Positions 14,623 through 22,440 of a stretch of DNA of 33,453 nt are shown one piece after another. The notes beneath the pieces are model-generated. The model saw nothing but the letters and a program-made list of their open reading frames with translations. It was not told the DNA's origin and did not search any database. Position 1 is the stretch's first letter; the number at the start of each line of letters is the position of its first letter. The translations under genes were made by a program, and so were the position numbers. Source of the stretch: a virus; IMG/VR virus record IMGVR_UViG_3300042904_000351, positions 1 through 33,453 of that record; one strand, given 5' to 3'.

Positions 14623-14698
14623 GGTCCCGAAGTGCAAGGCGCACCCGCCGATGTGGCGGCCGTATGACGGGCAGCAGGTTCGAATCCTGTCGGGACCA
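14623..14698 (+). tRNA. tRNA-like element, non-canonical anticodon region
   Basis: A 76-nt element with a perfect 7-bp acceptor stem (GGTCCCG 14623-14629, CGGGACC 14691-14697), a T arm with the exact consensus loop (GCAGG-TTCGAAT-CCTGT, 14674-14690) and a minimal D arm (GTGC-AAGGC-GCAC) keeping A14 and GG. The middle does not fold normally: CCGCC/GGCGG (14645-14649, 14655-14659) makes a tight stem with only a 5-base loop, and the variable region is 14 bases with its own CCGT-ATG-ACGG hairpin. Forcing U33 gives anticodon GTG (His) with a 3/5-paired stem. No CCA is encoded (ACG follows). It may be a degenerate tRNA or a tRNA mimic. Confidence 0.5.
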
Positions 14699-14729
14699 CG
14701 AACACCGCCGACCGAAGGAGTGAAGGATC

Positions 14730-15263
14730 ATGAGCGACGAAGTCGACGTCGTGACACAGCTTCGAAACCGAATTTCGGTGCACGGCACCCGTTGGAGCGA
14801 CACCACTCGGCACCTGGTGACGCAGGCGCTCGATGAGTTGGAACGCCTGCGCGAAGTGACGGTGCTCGGTACGCACGACAACGCTCTGGCGGACGCGCCG
14901 CGAACCACTTACTTCGCGTCGCTCTCCCAGCCTGAGCTTGCAAGGAAGCACCTGAAGAGTGCCCTTGACGGAGGCTATTGGCTCCGCGTGCCGAACATGG
15001 AGCGCGCAGTCACCACGGTGCTCGACGAGCTCGACCGCCTGCGTAGCACGCCTCAGTCCGTCAGCCTGCGTGAGGCCGTCACGCCGGAACCGGGTCTGGT
15101 CTACGCCGACCCGCAGGGCAACTTCGAGTGCACGCCTGCCGACTCGGCATGGACGGGTGAGTACCTGAGCCTGCTGGAGTTGCGCGTCATGCGCGCTCAC
15201 CTGCTGACAGCCCTCGACAACACCAACAAGGCCCTGCGTGAGAAAGGTTCGGTGACCCAGTGA
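14730..15263 (+). CDS. Hypothetical helical protein with repeated segments
   Basis: A 177-residue protein I do not recognise. It contains two similar helical stretches, TTRHLVTQALDELERLREV and MERAVTTVLDELDRLRST, suggesting an internal repeat, and a further helix near the C-terminus (LLELRVMRAHLLTALDN). ATG at 14730 has AAGGAG 11 bases and GAAGGA 3 bases upstream. The GTG of the next gene overlaps its stop. Confidence 0.65.
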   Translation: MSDEVDVVTQLRNRISVHGTRWSDTTRHLVTQALDELERLREVTVLGTHDNALADAPRTTYFASLSQPELARKHLKSALDGGYWLRVPNMERAVTTVLDELDRLRSTPQSVSLREAVTPEPGLVYADPQGNFECTPADSAWTGEYLSLLELRVMRAHLLTALDNTNKALREKGSVTQ

Positions 15264-15532
15264 ATCTCGACAGGATCAACACGCCGATCCCCGTGGCGAC
15301 GGAACCGCCGACCGAACCGGCGACACCCCCGCACCCGATGGACAAGGTACGGGAGCAGCGAGATAACGCGCGTCGTGACGAGCTCGTGAAGGACCGACGC
15401 GCGAAGGCCTTGGAGCTCGCCGCGGCGCTGTACTCGGTACCCGCATCCGAGGGTTTGATTCTGCCGGTCAACGTCTTCGACCTGTCGGACGAGCTCCTGA
15501 CCTACATCGAGACCGGGGAGCGTCCGGCATGA
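15260..15532 (+). CDS. Hypothetical protein with Pro-rich N-terminus
   Basis: A 90-residue protein. The first 27 residues are Pro/Thr-rich (TEPPTEPATPPHP), followed by a charged helix (DKVREQRDNARRDELVKDRR) and a short C-terminal domain. No family is recognised. GTG at 15260 overlaps the previous stop (GTGA). Confidence 0.6.
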   Translation: MNLDRINTPIPVATEPPTEPATPPHPMDKVREQRDNARRDELVKDRRAKALELAAALYSVPASEGLILPVNVFDLSDELLTYIETGERPA

Positions 15533-15714
15533 CGAACCGACAGCCCGCGGCGAACATCGCCGAGATCTTCGAGGGCTCCGACGACTGGGACACGGGAGCC
15601 TGGACCACGCCGGCACTCGTCACGTCGCGCGCAGCCCTCCGGCACATGCTGAAGATGGTGGAGAACGAGCTCGGCCGACGCGGCGAGATGTCGACGACGA
15701 GGGCCACCCGATGA
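15529..15714 (+). CDS. Small hypothetical protein
   Basis: A 61-residue protein with an acidic N-terminal part (EIFEGSDDWDTGAW) and a basic helical C-terminal part. Not recognised. It overlaps both neighbours through ATGA junctions, so it is translated with the RusA-like gene that follows. Confidence 0.6.
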   Translation: MTNRQPAANIAEIFEGSDDWDTGAWTTPALVTSRAALRHMLKMVENELGRRGEMSTTRATR

Positions 15715-16382
15715 CCCCCGACGCCGAGGGCTTCACGTTCGTCGTGCTCGGCCGCGCGGCGCCGCAGGGCTCGAAGACGCTGCGCGAGAAGGCCGATGGC
15801 TCGCAGTACATGAAAGAAGCGAGTGACCGTGTCAAGCCATGGCGCAAGAAGATCGAGCGCGCGGCGATGGGGTCCGACGGCCGTCCACTTGCGACATTCA
15901 AGGGCCCGGTCGAGATTCACATCGAGTTCGAGTTCCGCCGGGCGAAGTCCAACACGGACGACTTCCCGACGGGGCAGAACATCGGCGACGGCGACAAGCT
16001 CACCCGAGCGGTGTGGGACGCGCTCACGCAGGCGAAGGTGATCGAGGACGACGCCTACTGCGTCGACTGGTCGGGCTCGAAGCGATGGGCCGAAGAGGAC
16101 CGCGCGTACATCACGGTCCGGAGCCCTCGGGGCTACAGCCCGGACGTCTTCCCGAACCCCGAGCTGAAAGAACGCAGGCCGATGAGCTCGGGGTCCATCG
16201 TGGACTTCGCCCAGCAGATCGGCGTGACGCTGGAGCCGTGGCAGACGTTCATCGCTGATGAACGGTTGGCCGACAAGCCGAAGCGCGTTCTCGGAACGTC
16301 GTGCTGCAACACCGTCGACCACAAGGCGTGCCAGATGTTCACCTCGGAGCACTGCCCGTGCCCTGACCACTGTACGGCCTGA
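15711..16382 (+). CDS. RusA-like Holliday junction resolvase with Cys-rich extension
   Basis: A 223-residue protein. Residues about 8-140 match the RusA fold: an early GRAAPQGSK, then the acidic active-site segment NIGDGDKLTRAVWDAL (Asp95) and VIEDDAYCVDW (Asp113, Asp114), which in RusA chelate magnesium to cut four-way junctions. RusA proteins are usually about 120-140 residues, so the last 80 are extra: a GVTLEPWQTFIAD segment and then six cysteines (198, 199, 207, 215, 217, 221) with His204, His214 and His220, a likely zinc-binding tail. It would resolve replication or recombination intermediates before packaging. The start is ATG in an ATGA overlap. Confidence 0.8.
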   Translation: MTPDAEGFTFVVLGRAAPQGSKTLREKADGSQYMKEASDRVKPWRKKIERAAMGSDGRPLATFKGPVEIHIEFEFRRAKSNTDDFPTGQNIGDGDKLTRAVWDALTQAKVIEDDAYCVDWSGSKRWAEEDRAYITVRSPRGYSPDVFPNPELKERRPMSSGSIVDFAQQIGVTLEPWQTFIADERLADKPKRVLGTSCCNTVDHKACQMFTSEHCPCPDHCTA

Positions 16383-16395
16383 CGAAAGGATGACC

Positions 16396-16680
16396 ATGAC
16401 GGAGCAGTACCCGAGGGAAGACCGGTTCGCTGAGCTGAAGAAGGACCGGATCGACGACCCGCAGAAGTACGCGCGCACGCTGGTGCGGGAGATCCATTAC
16501 CCCGATCTCGCAAACCTCGGTGAGGTCTACGTGGTGTGGTTCAGCTACACGCTCGGGAACTGGAAGACGTTGGTGTCGGCCAACGTGAAGGACAACCGGT
16601 ACTACGAGGTCACGCACAACGCAGCCGAGAACGAGACCTACGTGGACGCGTACACGAAGGTGATGCACACCGTCGTCTGA
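16396..16680 (+). CDS. Hypothetical protein, last gene of the rightward operon
   Basis: A 94-residue mixed alpha/beta protein (VYVVWFSYTLGNWKTLVSAN in the centre), not recognised. ATG at 16396 is preferred over ATG at 16390 because AAAGGA lies five bases upstream of it. It is followed 20 bp later by a strong terminator hairpin. Confidence 0.65.
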   Translation: MTEQYPREDRFAELKKDRIDDPQKYARTLVREIHYPDLANLGEVYVVWFSYTLGNWKTLVSANVKDNRYYEVTHNAAENETYVDAYTKVMHTVV

Positions 16681-16700
16681 GTCCCAGGGACTTGACGCAA

Positions 16701-16747
16701 CGAAGCCCCCTCCGACTACCGGGCATCCGGTAAGGGAGGGGGCTTCG
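16701..16747. terminator. Bidirectional intrinsic terminator between convergent operons
   Basis: A perfect 13-bp stem (CGAAGCCCCCTCC 16701-16713 with GGAGGGGGCTTCG 16735-16747) encloses a second perfect 6-bp hairpin (TACCGG-GCAT-CCGGTA, 16717-16732). It lies between the end of the rightward operon (16680) and the end of the leftward late operon (16780), so it would serve both. There is no long T-run; actinobacterial terminators often lack one. Confidence 0.85.
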
Positions 16748-16779
16748 CGTTACGCCCGACCAAAGGCGAGATCAGGTTA

Positions 16780-17097
16780 TCAGGCCGCGCGGTTGCCGGG
16801 CACGAGCGTGTTGCCCTGGTTGTCCCGCGGGTCGGCGACCGGCGTCACGTCGGGCTTCGCGATGTCGCGCACGCGGAACGCAGCGAGCACACCGCCGGCG
16901 AGCGCCACTAGACCGGGCGCCGCGCCGAGGAGCGCCGTCACGGCGTTCGCCTGATCGACCGTGATCAGGGCGATACCCGCACCGGAGACGGCCGTCAGCA
17001 GCGCGCTCAGCGTGCCGACGACCTTCGCCACTCTGGACGCCGCGTCGTCGAGCGGGGTCGGACGCAGACGGCTGAAACCGTCATCTCTGAGGTTCAT
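16780..17097 (-). CDS. Holin-like two-span membrane protein
   Basis: A 105-residue protein with two hydrophobic segments (about residues 24-47, TLSALLTAVSGAGIALITV, and 52-74, AVTALLGAAPGLVALAGGVL) and a hydrophilic C-terminal tail with DVTPVADPRDNQG, a tail style common in actinophage holins. It would form membrane lesions that release the endolysin. ATG at 17097. Last gene of the late operon, two genes after another membrane protein. Which of the three is the true holin cannot be settled from sequence. Confidence 0.7.
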   Translation of the reverse strand: MNLRDDGFSRLRPTPLDDAASRVAKVVGTLSALLTAVSGAGIALITVDQANAVTALLGAAPGLVALAGGVLAAFRVRDIAKPDVTPVADPRDNQGNTLVPGNRAA

Positions 17098-17099
17098 GA

Positions 17100-17447
17100 T
17101 CAGTTGCCTTTCATCGGTTCGTCGTAAAGGAAAAGCGCTGGCGGGTCTTCGACCTCGATCCCGAGGTCGGTCAACGCGCGGACCTGCCGCCAGTCCCAGC
17201 GCAAGTGCTGTCTGGCGAGTTCGTCGCGTCTGTTCTCTCTGTCTTCCAACGCGTTGATGCGCTTGAACGCGTCATCGAGTCGGCTCATCGCCCGGTCGGC
17301 GCGCTCGTCTGCGTCCTTCGCGACCTTCGTCGCGTCGGCCACCACGACGGAGTGCACGTCGGCCTTCGTCTTGCGCCGACCGATCACACCGCCGAGCATG
17401 AGGCCTGCGATCGGCCCGCCTACGTTTAGTGCCGCAACCCAGTCCAC
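17100..17447 (-). CDS. Membrane-anchored coiled-coil protein of the lysis cassette
   Basis: A 115-residue protein: one N-terminal hydrophobic segment (VGGPIAGLMLGGVIG) then a heptad-like charged helix (about 40-90, KDADERADRAMSRLDDAFKR). It is probably anchored in the membrane with the coil inside or outside, and may regulate the holin (antiholin or pinholin role is inference). The start is GTG at 17447 with AAGGGA about ten bases upstream; the previous stop lies within this junction (TGACCACAG). Confidence 0.65.
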   Translation of the reverse strand: MDWVAALNVGGPIAGLMLGGVIGRRKTKADVHSVVVADATKVAKDADERADRAMSRLDDAFKRINALEDRENRRDELARQHLRWDWRQVRALTDLGIEVEDPPALFLYDEPMKGN

Positions 17448-17453
17448 CTGTGG

Positions 17454-17855
17454 TCATCCCTTCGGATTGAGCGCGGCCTTTAGTCTGCGCGCCTGCCAGA
17501 ATGATGCGGCAGAAATGACCAAAAGGAGAGACCAGATCACGAACGGACGCACGAAGCCGAGAGCCTGAATCGCCCACCCCGCGTAGATCAGGCACAGCGA
17601 GCCGAGGGCGACGTTCGCGCCACGCTTGATCCGCAGGCCCCGCACGCTCCGGAGCCACATGCCGTACAGCAGCGCGAGGCCGGAGAAGACCAGGCCGCCG
17701 AAGAGCACGTAGACCCCGAAGGCCGGAATACCGCCTGTCGTCGCCTGTGGTGAGACGGAGTAGATGGCCGCGCCGACGACACCCCACAGCACACACCAGG
17801 CCGGTATGAGGACCGTCAGGGGGTCAGGTCGAGGGATGATGATCGGCGCGGCCAT
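17454..17855 (-). CDS. Four-span membrane protein of the lysis cassette
   Basis: A 133-residue protein with four hydrophobic segments (about 14-33, 43-66, 82-98 and 102-118) separated by short, basic loops. It follows the endolysin by 3 bp, with GGAG nine bases before ATG 17855, so a holin or holin-accessory role is likely from position. No family is recognised. Confidence 0.65.
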   Translation of the reverse strand: MAAPIIIPRPDPLTVLIPAWCVLWGVVGAAIYSVSPQATTGGIPAFGVYVLFGGLVFSGLALLYGMWLRSVRGLRIKRGANVALGSLCLIYAGWAIQALGFVRPFVIWSLLLVISAASFWQARRLKAALNPKG

Positions 17856-17858
17856 GGC

Positions 17859-18638
17859 TCAGGACTCCAAGCGCTTCGCGAGCTCGAACAAGGGCGCGAG
17901 GTCAGCGAGGAGACCGACCTTGACCTTGCTGGCGATGGCGTCGCGGTCCGCTTCGGTCATCGTGACGGAGGTCGGACGCGTCGCCGCAGTCTTCGCGAGC
18001 GACTCGATCTCCTCCAAGATGTCCATGACCGGAAGTCCGCGCGGGGTGCTCTCGCCACCGACGTAGAACCCGTCGTAGATGGCGTTCAGCTTGTTGTTCT
18101 GGTCAGCGTCCATGTCTTCGTCTGCTCCGATCGGCGCCCCGGAGGACGCGAGTTGGTTGATGCTCGGGAGTGCGGCCTGAGCGTAGCGACCAGGGCAGGC
18201 CGTCGCGTAGACGGCGCTGTGCGGTCCGTCGATCGTCGCGCCGAGCTCACGCAGCAACAGCGCCGCGGAGTTCTGCATCCGCTGAGGCAGCGCCCTGATG
18301 TCGTAGTTACCCGCAAGGCAGATCGCTCGGCTTCGGTTGTTGCGCTGGTAGGTGTGCGACCCCTGCCGGTCGATCGAGTGACCCTCGAACACTCGGCCCG
18401 ACGGCATGATCACCCACGTGTAGGAGATGCCGCCGCCGAAGCGGTTCTGCCCGATGGCCTCGAAGTCTCGCATGTGCTGGCAGTCCTGTGCCAGCGTGGC
18501 ATCGGGTCCGAAGGGGTTCGTCACCGAGTGGTGAAGCCAGATCTCTTTGCCGGCGGCCAGCCATTCGCCAGTGCCGATGACGGCGAAACCGTTGGCGTAC
18601 CGAGGCTCCCACACTGCGCGTGGAATCACGATGCTCAC
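17859..18638 (-). CDS. Endolysin, N-acetylmuramoyl-L-alanine amidase
   Basis: A 259-residue lysin of the Amidase_2/PGRP type. The zinc ligands expected of the family are visible: His36 or His37 in WLHHSVT, His140 in GPHSAV and Cys148 in TACPGRY. It cleaves the amide bond between MurNAc and the peptide stem. The last 90 residues are a helical linker with no recognised wall-binding repeat. The start is GTG at 18638, with AAGGAAGG about ten bases upstream; the longer upstream frame runs into the noncoding gap. No signal peptide is seen, so it depends on a holin. No LysB-like esterase accompanies it. Confidence 0.9.
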   Translation of the reverse strand: MSIVIPRAVWEPRYANGFAVIGTGEWLAAGKEIWLHHSVTNPFGPDATLAQDCQHMRDFEAIGQNRFGGGISYTWVIMPSGRVFEGHSIDRQGSHTYQRNNRSRAICLAGNYDIRALPQRMQNSAALLLRELGATIDGPHSAVYATACPGRYAQAALPSINQLASSGAPIGADEDMDADQNNKLNAIYDGFYVGGESTPRGLPVMDILEEIESLAKTAATRPTSVTMTEADRDAIASKVKVGLLADLAPLFELAKRLES

Positions 18639-18691
18639 ATTGAGCCACCCTTCCTTTGGTCGTCGGGGTAACAGCCCTCCGAGCGTACCCG

Positions 18692-19234
18692 CTACGGCGC
18701 GAGAACGAAGAGCTGACGGTCCAGGAACGTTCCCGTTCCGCCGGTCACGCGGTACTGGAGCTTGTAGGTGTGCAGCCCTGGGGTGATGGTCATGAATGCC
18801 CAGCCGACCGACGTGCGGTTGCCGTCGTTCACGAGGAGGCCGTTGGCGTCGGCCGCGGGAATCCACGTGGCGCCGTTCACGTCGACCGCCGAGACGGCGA
18901 TACCTGCCGTGGAGTACTGAACCAGGCGCCACAACGCGAGTGCTCGTGTTCCGGCGCTCGTGAGATTCACCGTCGGACCGGGGGTCGGGAGGTCGGTGTA
19001 TGTCGTGCTCGCCGTGCTCTGACTCGTCGCGACGCTGGAGAACCCAGCCTTGCTGGACAACAGAGTTGCGATTGCCAGATCGGCGATTGCCTGTGCCGAG
19101 GCGTCACGCGTCGTCGCGTAGCCTCCGGCGAGCAGCGCTTCCGCGGCCTCGGCGAGATCCTGTCCGAGGTCTGGGCCGTTCGGGGAATCGTTGATCCCCT
19201 GATATGGCAGCCCGTAAATGGGTGTTGCCCCCAT
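18692..19234 (-). CDS. Minor tail protein
   Basis: A 180-residue protein. The N-terminus (GATPIYGLPYQGINDSPNGP) is a form often seen at the start of actinophage minor tail/fibre proteins, followed by a short helical linker and a beta-rich C-terminal domain (about 75-180) resembling a small fibre or lectin-like head. ATG at 19234 has AAAGGGG eight bases upstream; an upstream in-frame start at 19282 would overlap the previous gene without need. Last of the tail genes before the endolysin. Host binding is inferred. Confidence 0.75.
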   Translation of the reverse strand: MGATPIYGLPYQGINDSPNGPDLGQDLAEAAEALLAGGYATTRDASAQAIADLAIATLLSSKAGFSSVATSQSTASTTYTDLPTPGPTVNLTSAGTRALALWRLVQYSTAGIAVSAVDVNGATWIPAADANGLLVNDGNRTSVGWAFMTITPGLHTYKLQYRVTGGTGTFLDRQLFVLAP

Positions 19235-19247
19235 CGGATTCCCCTTT

Positions 19248-19907
19248 CTAGAACGGCTGTACGGTGATCTGAACTTCGCCAACCAACGGCAGGCTGGACA
19301 GATGATTACCTGTCTTCGCCATGACCTGAAACCTAGTTAACCCTTCGTTGAGGGTGAGTCCGTTCTCCGGGCCGAACATCAGCACGCGCGAAGCTTGCAT
19401 CTCCAAGTCATCGACGGACCCAACTGTCAAGGCCCGCCAATCCATCGGGCCGATGAGGCTAGGCCCGGACACGAAGACGCCAAGCCGCTGCACGTTGTTC
19501 GTTATGGAGATCTCCATGCTCAGCGTCACCATGCATCGACCAGACGATCCAATGTGGACGTCAACGAATGGAGCGTTACGCGCCTCGAAGCCGTTCGTCG
19601 TCGGGTTGTCGAGCATCGAGACCTCGGCCGACACAAGGCCGAGTGCGCGCGCCGGAACACCCTGCGGCTCCAGCCTGCCCAAAACCGCGTAGGTGTTGTT
19701 CAGCTTACCGACGACGACTGAGTCTCCCGTCCTCATCATTCCTGATTCGGAGCCGATCATCGATTGCAGGTTCTCAAGTTCCCTACCACGAACACGAACG
19801 ACGTTCGTGCCTGCCAGCGAGTCCCAGGCAACCACGATGCCCTGAAGGAACGGGGACTCACCGGAGCCGGGGCGTGGCCCGTACGACGGAGCGAAGATGT
19901 CCGGCAT
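19248..19907 (-). CDS. Minor tail protein
   Basis: A 219-residue beta-rich protein. Residues about 18-78 (ESPFLQGIVVAWD, then GDSVVVGKLNNTYAVLGRL) look like an OB-fold common in actinophage tail-tip proteins, and the rest is a beta sandwich. ATG at 19905-19907 shares a base with the previous stop (TGATG). It is probably part of the tail tip or baseplate. Confidence 0.75.
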   Translation of the reverse strand: MPDIFAPSYGPRPGSGESPFLQGIVVAWDSLAGTNVVRVRGRELENLQSMIGSESGMMRTGDSVVVGKLNNTYAVLGRLEPQGVPARALGLVSAEVSMLDNPTTNGFEARNAPFVDVHIGSSGRCMVTLSMEISITNNVQRLGVFVSGPSLIGPMDWRALTVGSVDDLEMQASRVLMFGPENGLTLNEGLTRFQVMAKTGNHLSSLPLVGEVQITVQPF

Positions 19908-21046
19908 CAGATCAGCCTCCTCGGCTGCATGCGCGTCGTCGCTCGCATCGCTCGGCGTGCGGTGAGCGGAATGGTCAGCGTGTCGAGGACGTGCGGCTCC
20001 CAGGCCCCGACCTCCGCGACTTCAACGCCGATGAAATCCATCGGCTCCAGTGCCGGATTCGGGACCAGGTTGAAGTCCACTGTGTACGGAAGGCCAATGC
20101 TCCGAGACAGCATCGCCTGAGCGGCCGAGAGCGCTTGAGCATCGGTGCTCAGGAACGATGAATCGTAGTACCGCGGCACCTGACCGAAGGGCCCGCTCCA
20201 CCGCGTGATGCTGTTCGGGTCGAGGTCGTAGGCGATGCCGATCGCGGGCGTCGTGTCGCCGACCTGCTCCCCGTTCGCTACGACGGCGTTGAAGACGCTC
20301 TCCCGGCTCAGCTTCCGGGCGGCCGAGATCAGCACGCCACCGGCTCCGCGCTTGACCATCCAATCCGGACGGCCCTCGGGGATCGGAACCGGCTCCATGA
20401 CGAAGCTTCCGTCGTAGGCGAAGAACATCGCGCACCCGTGCGACTTCGCGATGTCGTTCAGGAACGTGTATCGCTCCTTCTCGCAGATCTGGTCAGCGGT
20501 GATCGCGGCGTCGGCGCTGAAGCCCGTAAGCGTGATCGTGGCCTCCGGGTAGATCTCCAGAACAAGATCCTCGATCATCTGGCGCCACGTCGTGCCAGCG
20601 GTGTACTGCCGTGGTGTCACAAGGCGTGCGTCGATGATCGCAGCCATGCGGTCGGAAGCGTCGAGGCTGATCGCTCCAAGAGGTGCGTTGTCCTGCTCGA
20701 CGACATCGAGCCTGAAGTAGCCGAGGCTGCACCACTCACGCGTGCCAGAGCCGTAGACCAGCCCTCGCTCCAGAAAGAGGTCCGCGGCGCCGTAGGGGTT
20801 GAGCATGTCGAACACTGAGCCGGGCCAGTCGGCGATCACGGCGGCCTGTGCCGTCGAGCGGATCTCCGCCGAGGCACTGGAGATCACGTCTCCGTCCACG
20901 ATGGCCAGCGGGTACAACGGCTCTCCGTTGTCGGCCAGCGGGCCAGGGTTCGTGCCTTCCTGCCCAGGGGTGCAAAGGCGTGCACGCGAGACCATCCGGT
21001 GCGGATGGTTGATCGCCTCGCGCCACGTGGCGCTCACGGGCCTCAT
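19907..21046 (-). CDS. Minor tail protein, DUF5047-like
   Basis: A 379-residue protein opening with MRPVSATWREAINHPHR and containing IVDGDVISSASAEIRSTAQ, both typical of the DUF5047 family of actinophage tail proteins. It is mainly beta-structured, with a central helical segment (TTWRQMIEDLVLEIYPEATI). Its place after the 464-residue tail protein matches the usual position of tail-hub proteins. ATG at 21044-21046 overlaps the previous stop (TGATG). Confidence 0.8.
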   Translation of the reverse strand: MRPVSATWREAINHPHRMVSRARLCTPGQEGTNPGPLADNGEPLYPLAIVDGDVISSASAEIRSTAQAAVIADWPGSVFDMLNPYGAADLFLERGLVYGSGTREWCSLGYFRLDVVEQDNAPLGAISLDASDRMAAIIDARLVTPRQYTAGTTWRQMIEDLVLEIYPEATITLTGFSADAAITADQICEKERYTFLNDIAKSHGCAMFFAYDGSFVMEPVPIPEGRPDWMVKRGAGGVLISAARKLSRESVFNAVVANGEQVGDTTPAIGIAYDLDPNSITRWSGPFGQVPRYYDSSFLSTDAQALSAAQAMLSRSIGLPYTVDFNLVPNPALEPMDFIGVEVAEVGAWEPHVLDTLTIPLTARRAMRATTRMQPRRLI

Positions 21047-22440
21047 CAGGGCACCACCACATCGGACGGCGTGCCGATGCGGTTCATGACGTCGGACCAC
21101 GTGGGGTTGGCCGCGATGAGATCGGCCCACGTGGCATAGGTGTTGATGATTCCCTGCCACGTCACCGTGTTGCCGACCAGGACGGAGCTCGGGGCCGAGG
21201 TCTCTTCGAGCTCAAGATCGAAGTACCGGCGAGACCCGAACACCGCGGCGGCCATCCGGATGCTCACATCGCGGATCAAGTAGTACCCGCCGGGGAAGAC
21301 TCGGCAGTCGTGCGGGAGCTGGAGCAGCACGACGCCACCCGACGCCAGCACGGCTTCGAGGTCTTCGCGCTCCGAGTCGGTCTCCGTCTTGATCGTGAGC
21401 GTGTAGCTGTTGCCCCCGCGGACCTCGGTCACAGCGAAGGAGTTCCGGCGACCAGCGACCACGAAGGACCCCGAGCGCGACGGCTGCACACGATCGGACA
21501 ACGGGCCGACGACCGTCACGATCCGGTTCAGGAACGGCTGCTGAATGTTCTTCAACCACACGGCGGTGATCGTCGGAGTGACGCTCGCCGTCTCCTGCGA
21601 GATGTACGGCCGGCGGGTGAAGCGCAGCATCGCGCCTTCGGACAAGGCCGAGGCCCCGCCGGTCATCGTCACGCTCGACGCCGCAACGCCAGCGCTGGAG
21701 AGACGCGTCAGCACGAAGATCGTCTCATCGTCTCCGGCGGTCGCTGCGCTCAGGAACGACGTAGCCCAGTCCGCGTGTGTCGCCGCAACCGAGTTGCTTT
21801 GCTTCCACCCGAGGTAGACAAACAGGTTGGGGGACAACGGAGCCGAGGCCATCGCGGGGTAGGCAACGTTCTGTGCGGCAACGTTGGCCTGGAACAGCGC
21901 GCTGATCGAGTAGTCGGAGTTCCGGACGGCGATGATGCGCGCCGCGGTGTCAGCGTTCGCCACACCTCCGGAGAACGTCACCGTCGGTGCTGCCTGCGCG
22001 CCCGACACGACCTTGACGAACACACGGACGTTCCCGCCGTCGGCCCACAGGCTCCAGCCCGCCGGGGTGTTGACGCTGCCCGCGGTGTTCCGGATACCAG
22101 CGATCATGACCAGCACGTCACCATCGGCGATGCCGGCAGGGATGCCCGGCGTCACGGAAGCGTTGTTCGCCGTCGACACGGTGCCGGCGCTGGACGCACT
22201 CGGGTCCGCCGTGTCGACGTACCGGGCACGGAAGTAGTTGATCTGGCCGGGCACGAACTCGTAATCGTCGAGCTGACACGCGCCGGACACCAGCGGTACG
22301 GCCGCGCCTCCGCGCACCGTCACCCACGTGATCTGGTCTACCGAGCGCTCGATGACTGCATGGTCAGCGAGAGCCGGTGCCGCCGAGCACGAGATCCGGA
22401 CGCGAGAGAGATCGCTCGCGTACACCGCTCCGATGGTCAC
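21046..22440 (-). CDS. Minor tail protein with Ig/FnIII-like N-terminus
   Basis: A 464-residue protein directly after the tape measure gene, where the distal tail protein or tail hub normally lies. It is beta-rich: an N-terminal Ig-like segment (residues 1-80), a lectin-like middle (about 90-280) and a C-terminal domain with IINTYATWADLIAANPTW. GTG at 22440 overlaps the tape measure stop (GTGA). The function is assigned from position and fold impression. Confidence 0.75.
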   Translation of the reverse strand: MTIGAVYASDLSRVRISCSAAPALADHAVIERSVDQITWVTVRGGAAVPLVSGACQLDDYEFVPGQINYFRARYVDTADPSASSAGTVSTANNASVTPGIPAGIADGDVLVMIAGIRNTAGSVNTPAGWSLWADGGNVRVFVKVVSGAQAAPTVTFSGGVANADTAARIIAVRNSDYSISALFQANVAAQNVAYPAMASAPLSPNLFVYLGWKQSNSVAATHADWATSFLSAATAGDDETIFVLTRLSSAGVAASSVTMTGGASALSEGAMLRFTRRPYISQETASVTPTITAVWLKNIQQPFLNRIVTVVGPLSDRVQPSRSGSFVVAGRRNSFAVTEVRGGNSYTLTIKTETDSEREDLEAVLASGGVVLLQLPHDCRVFPGGYYLIRDVSIRMAAAVFGSRRYFDLELEETSAPSSVLVGNTVTWQGIINTYATWADLIAANPTWSDVMNRIGTPSDVVVP

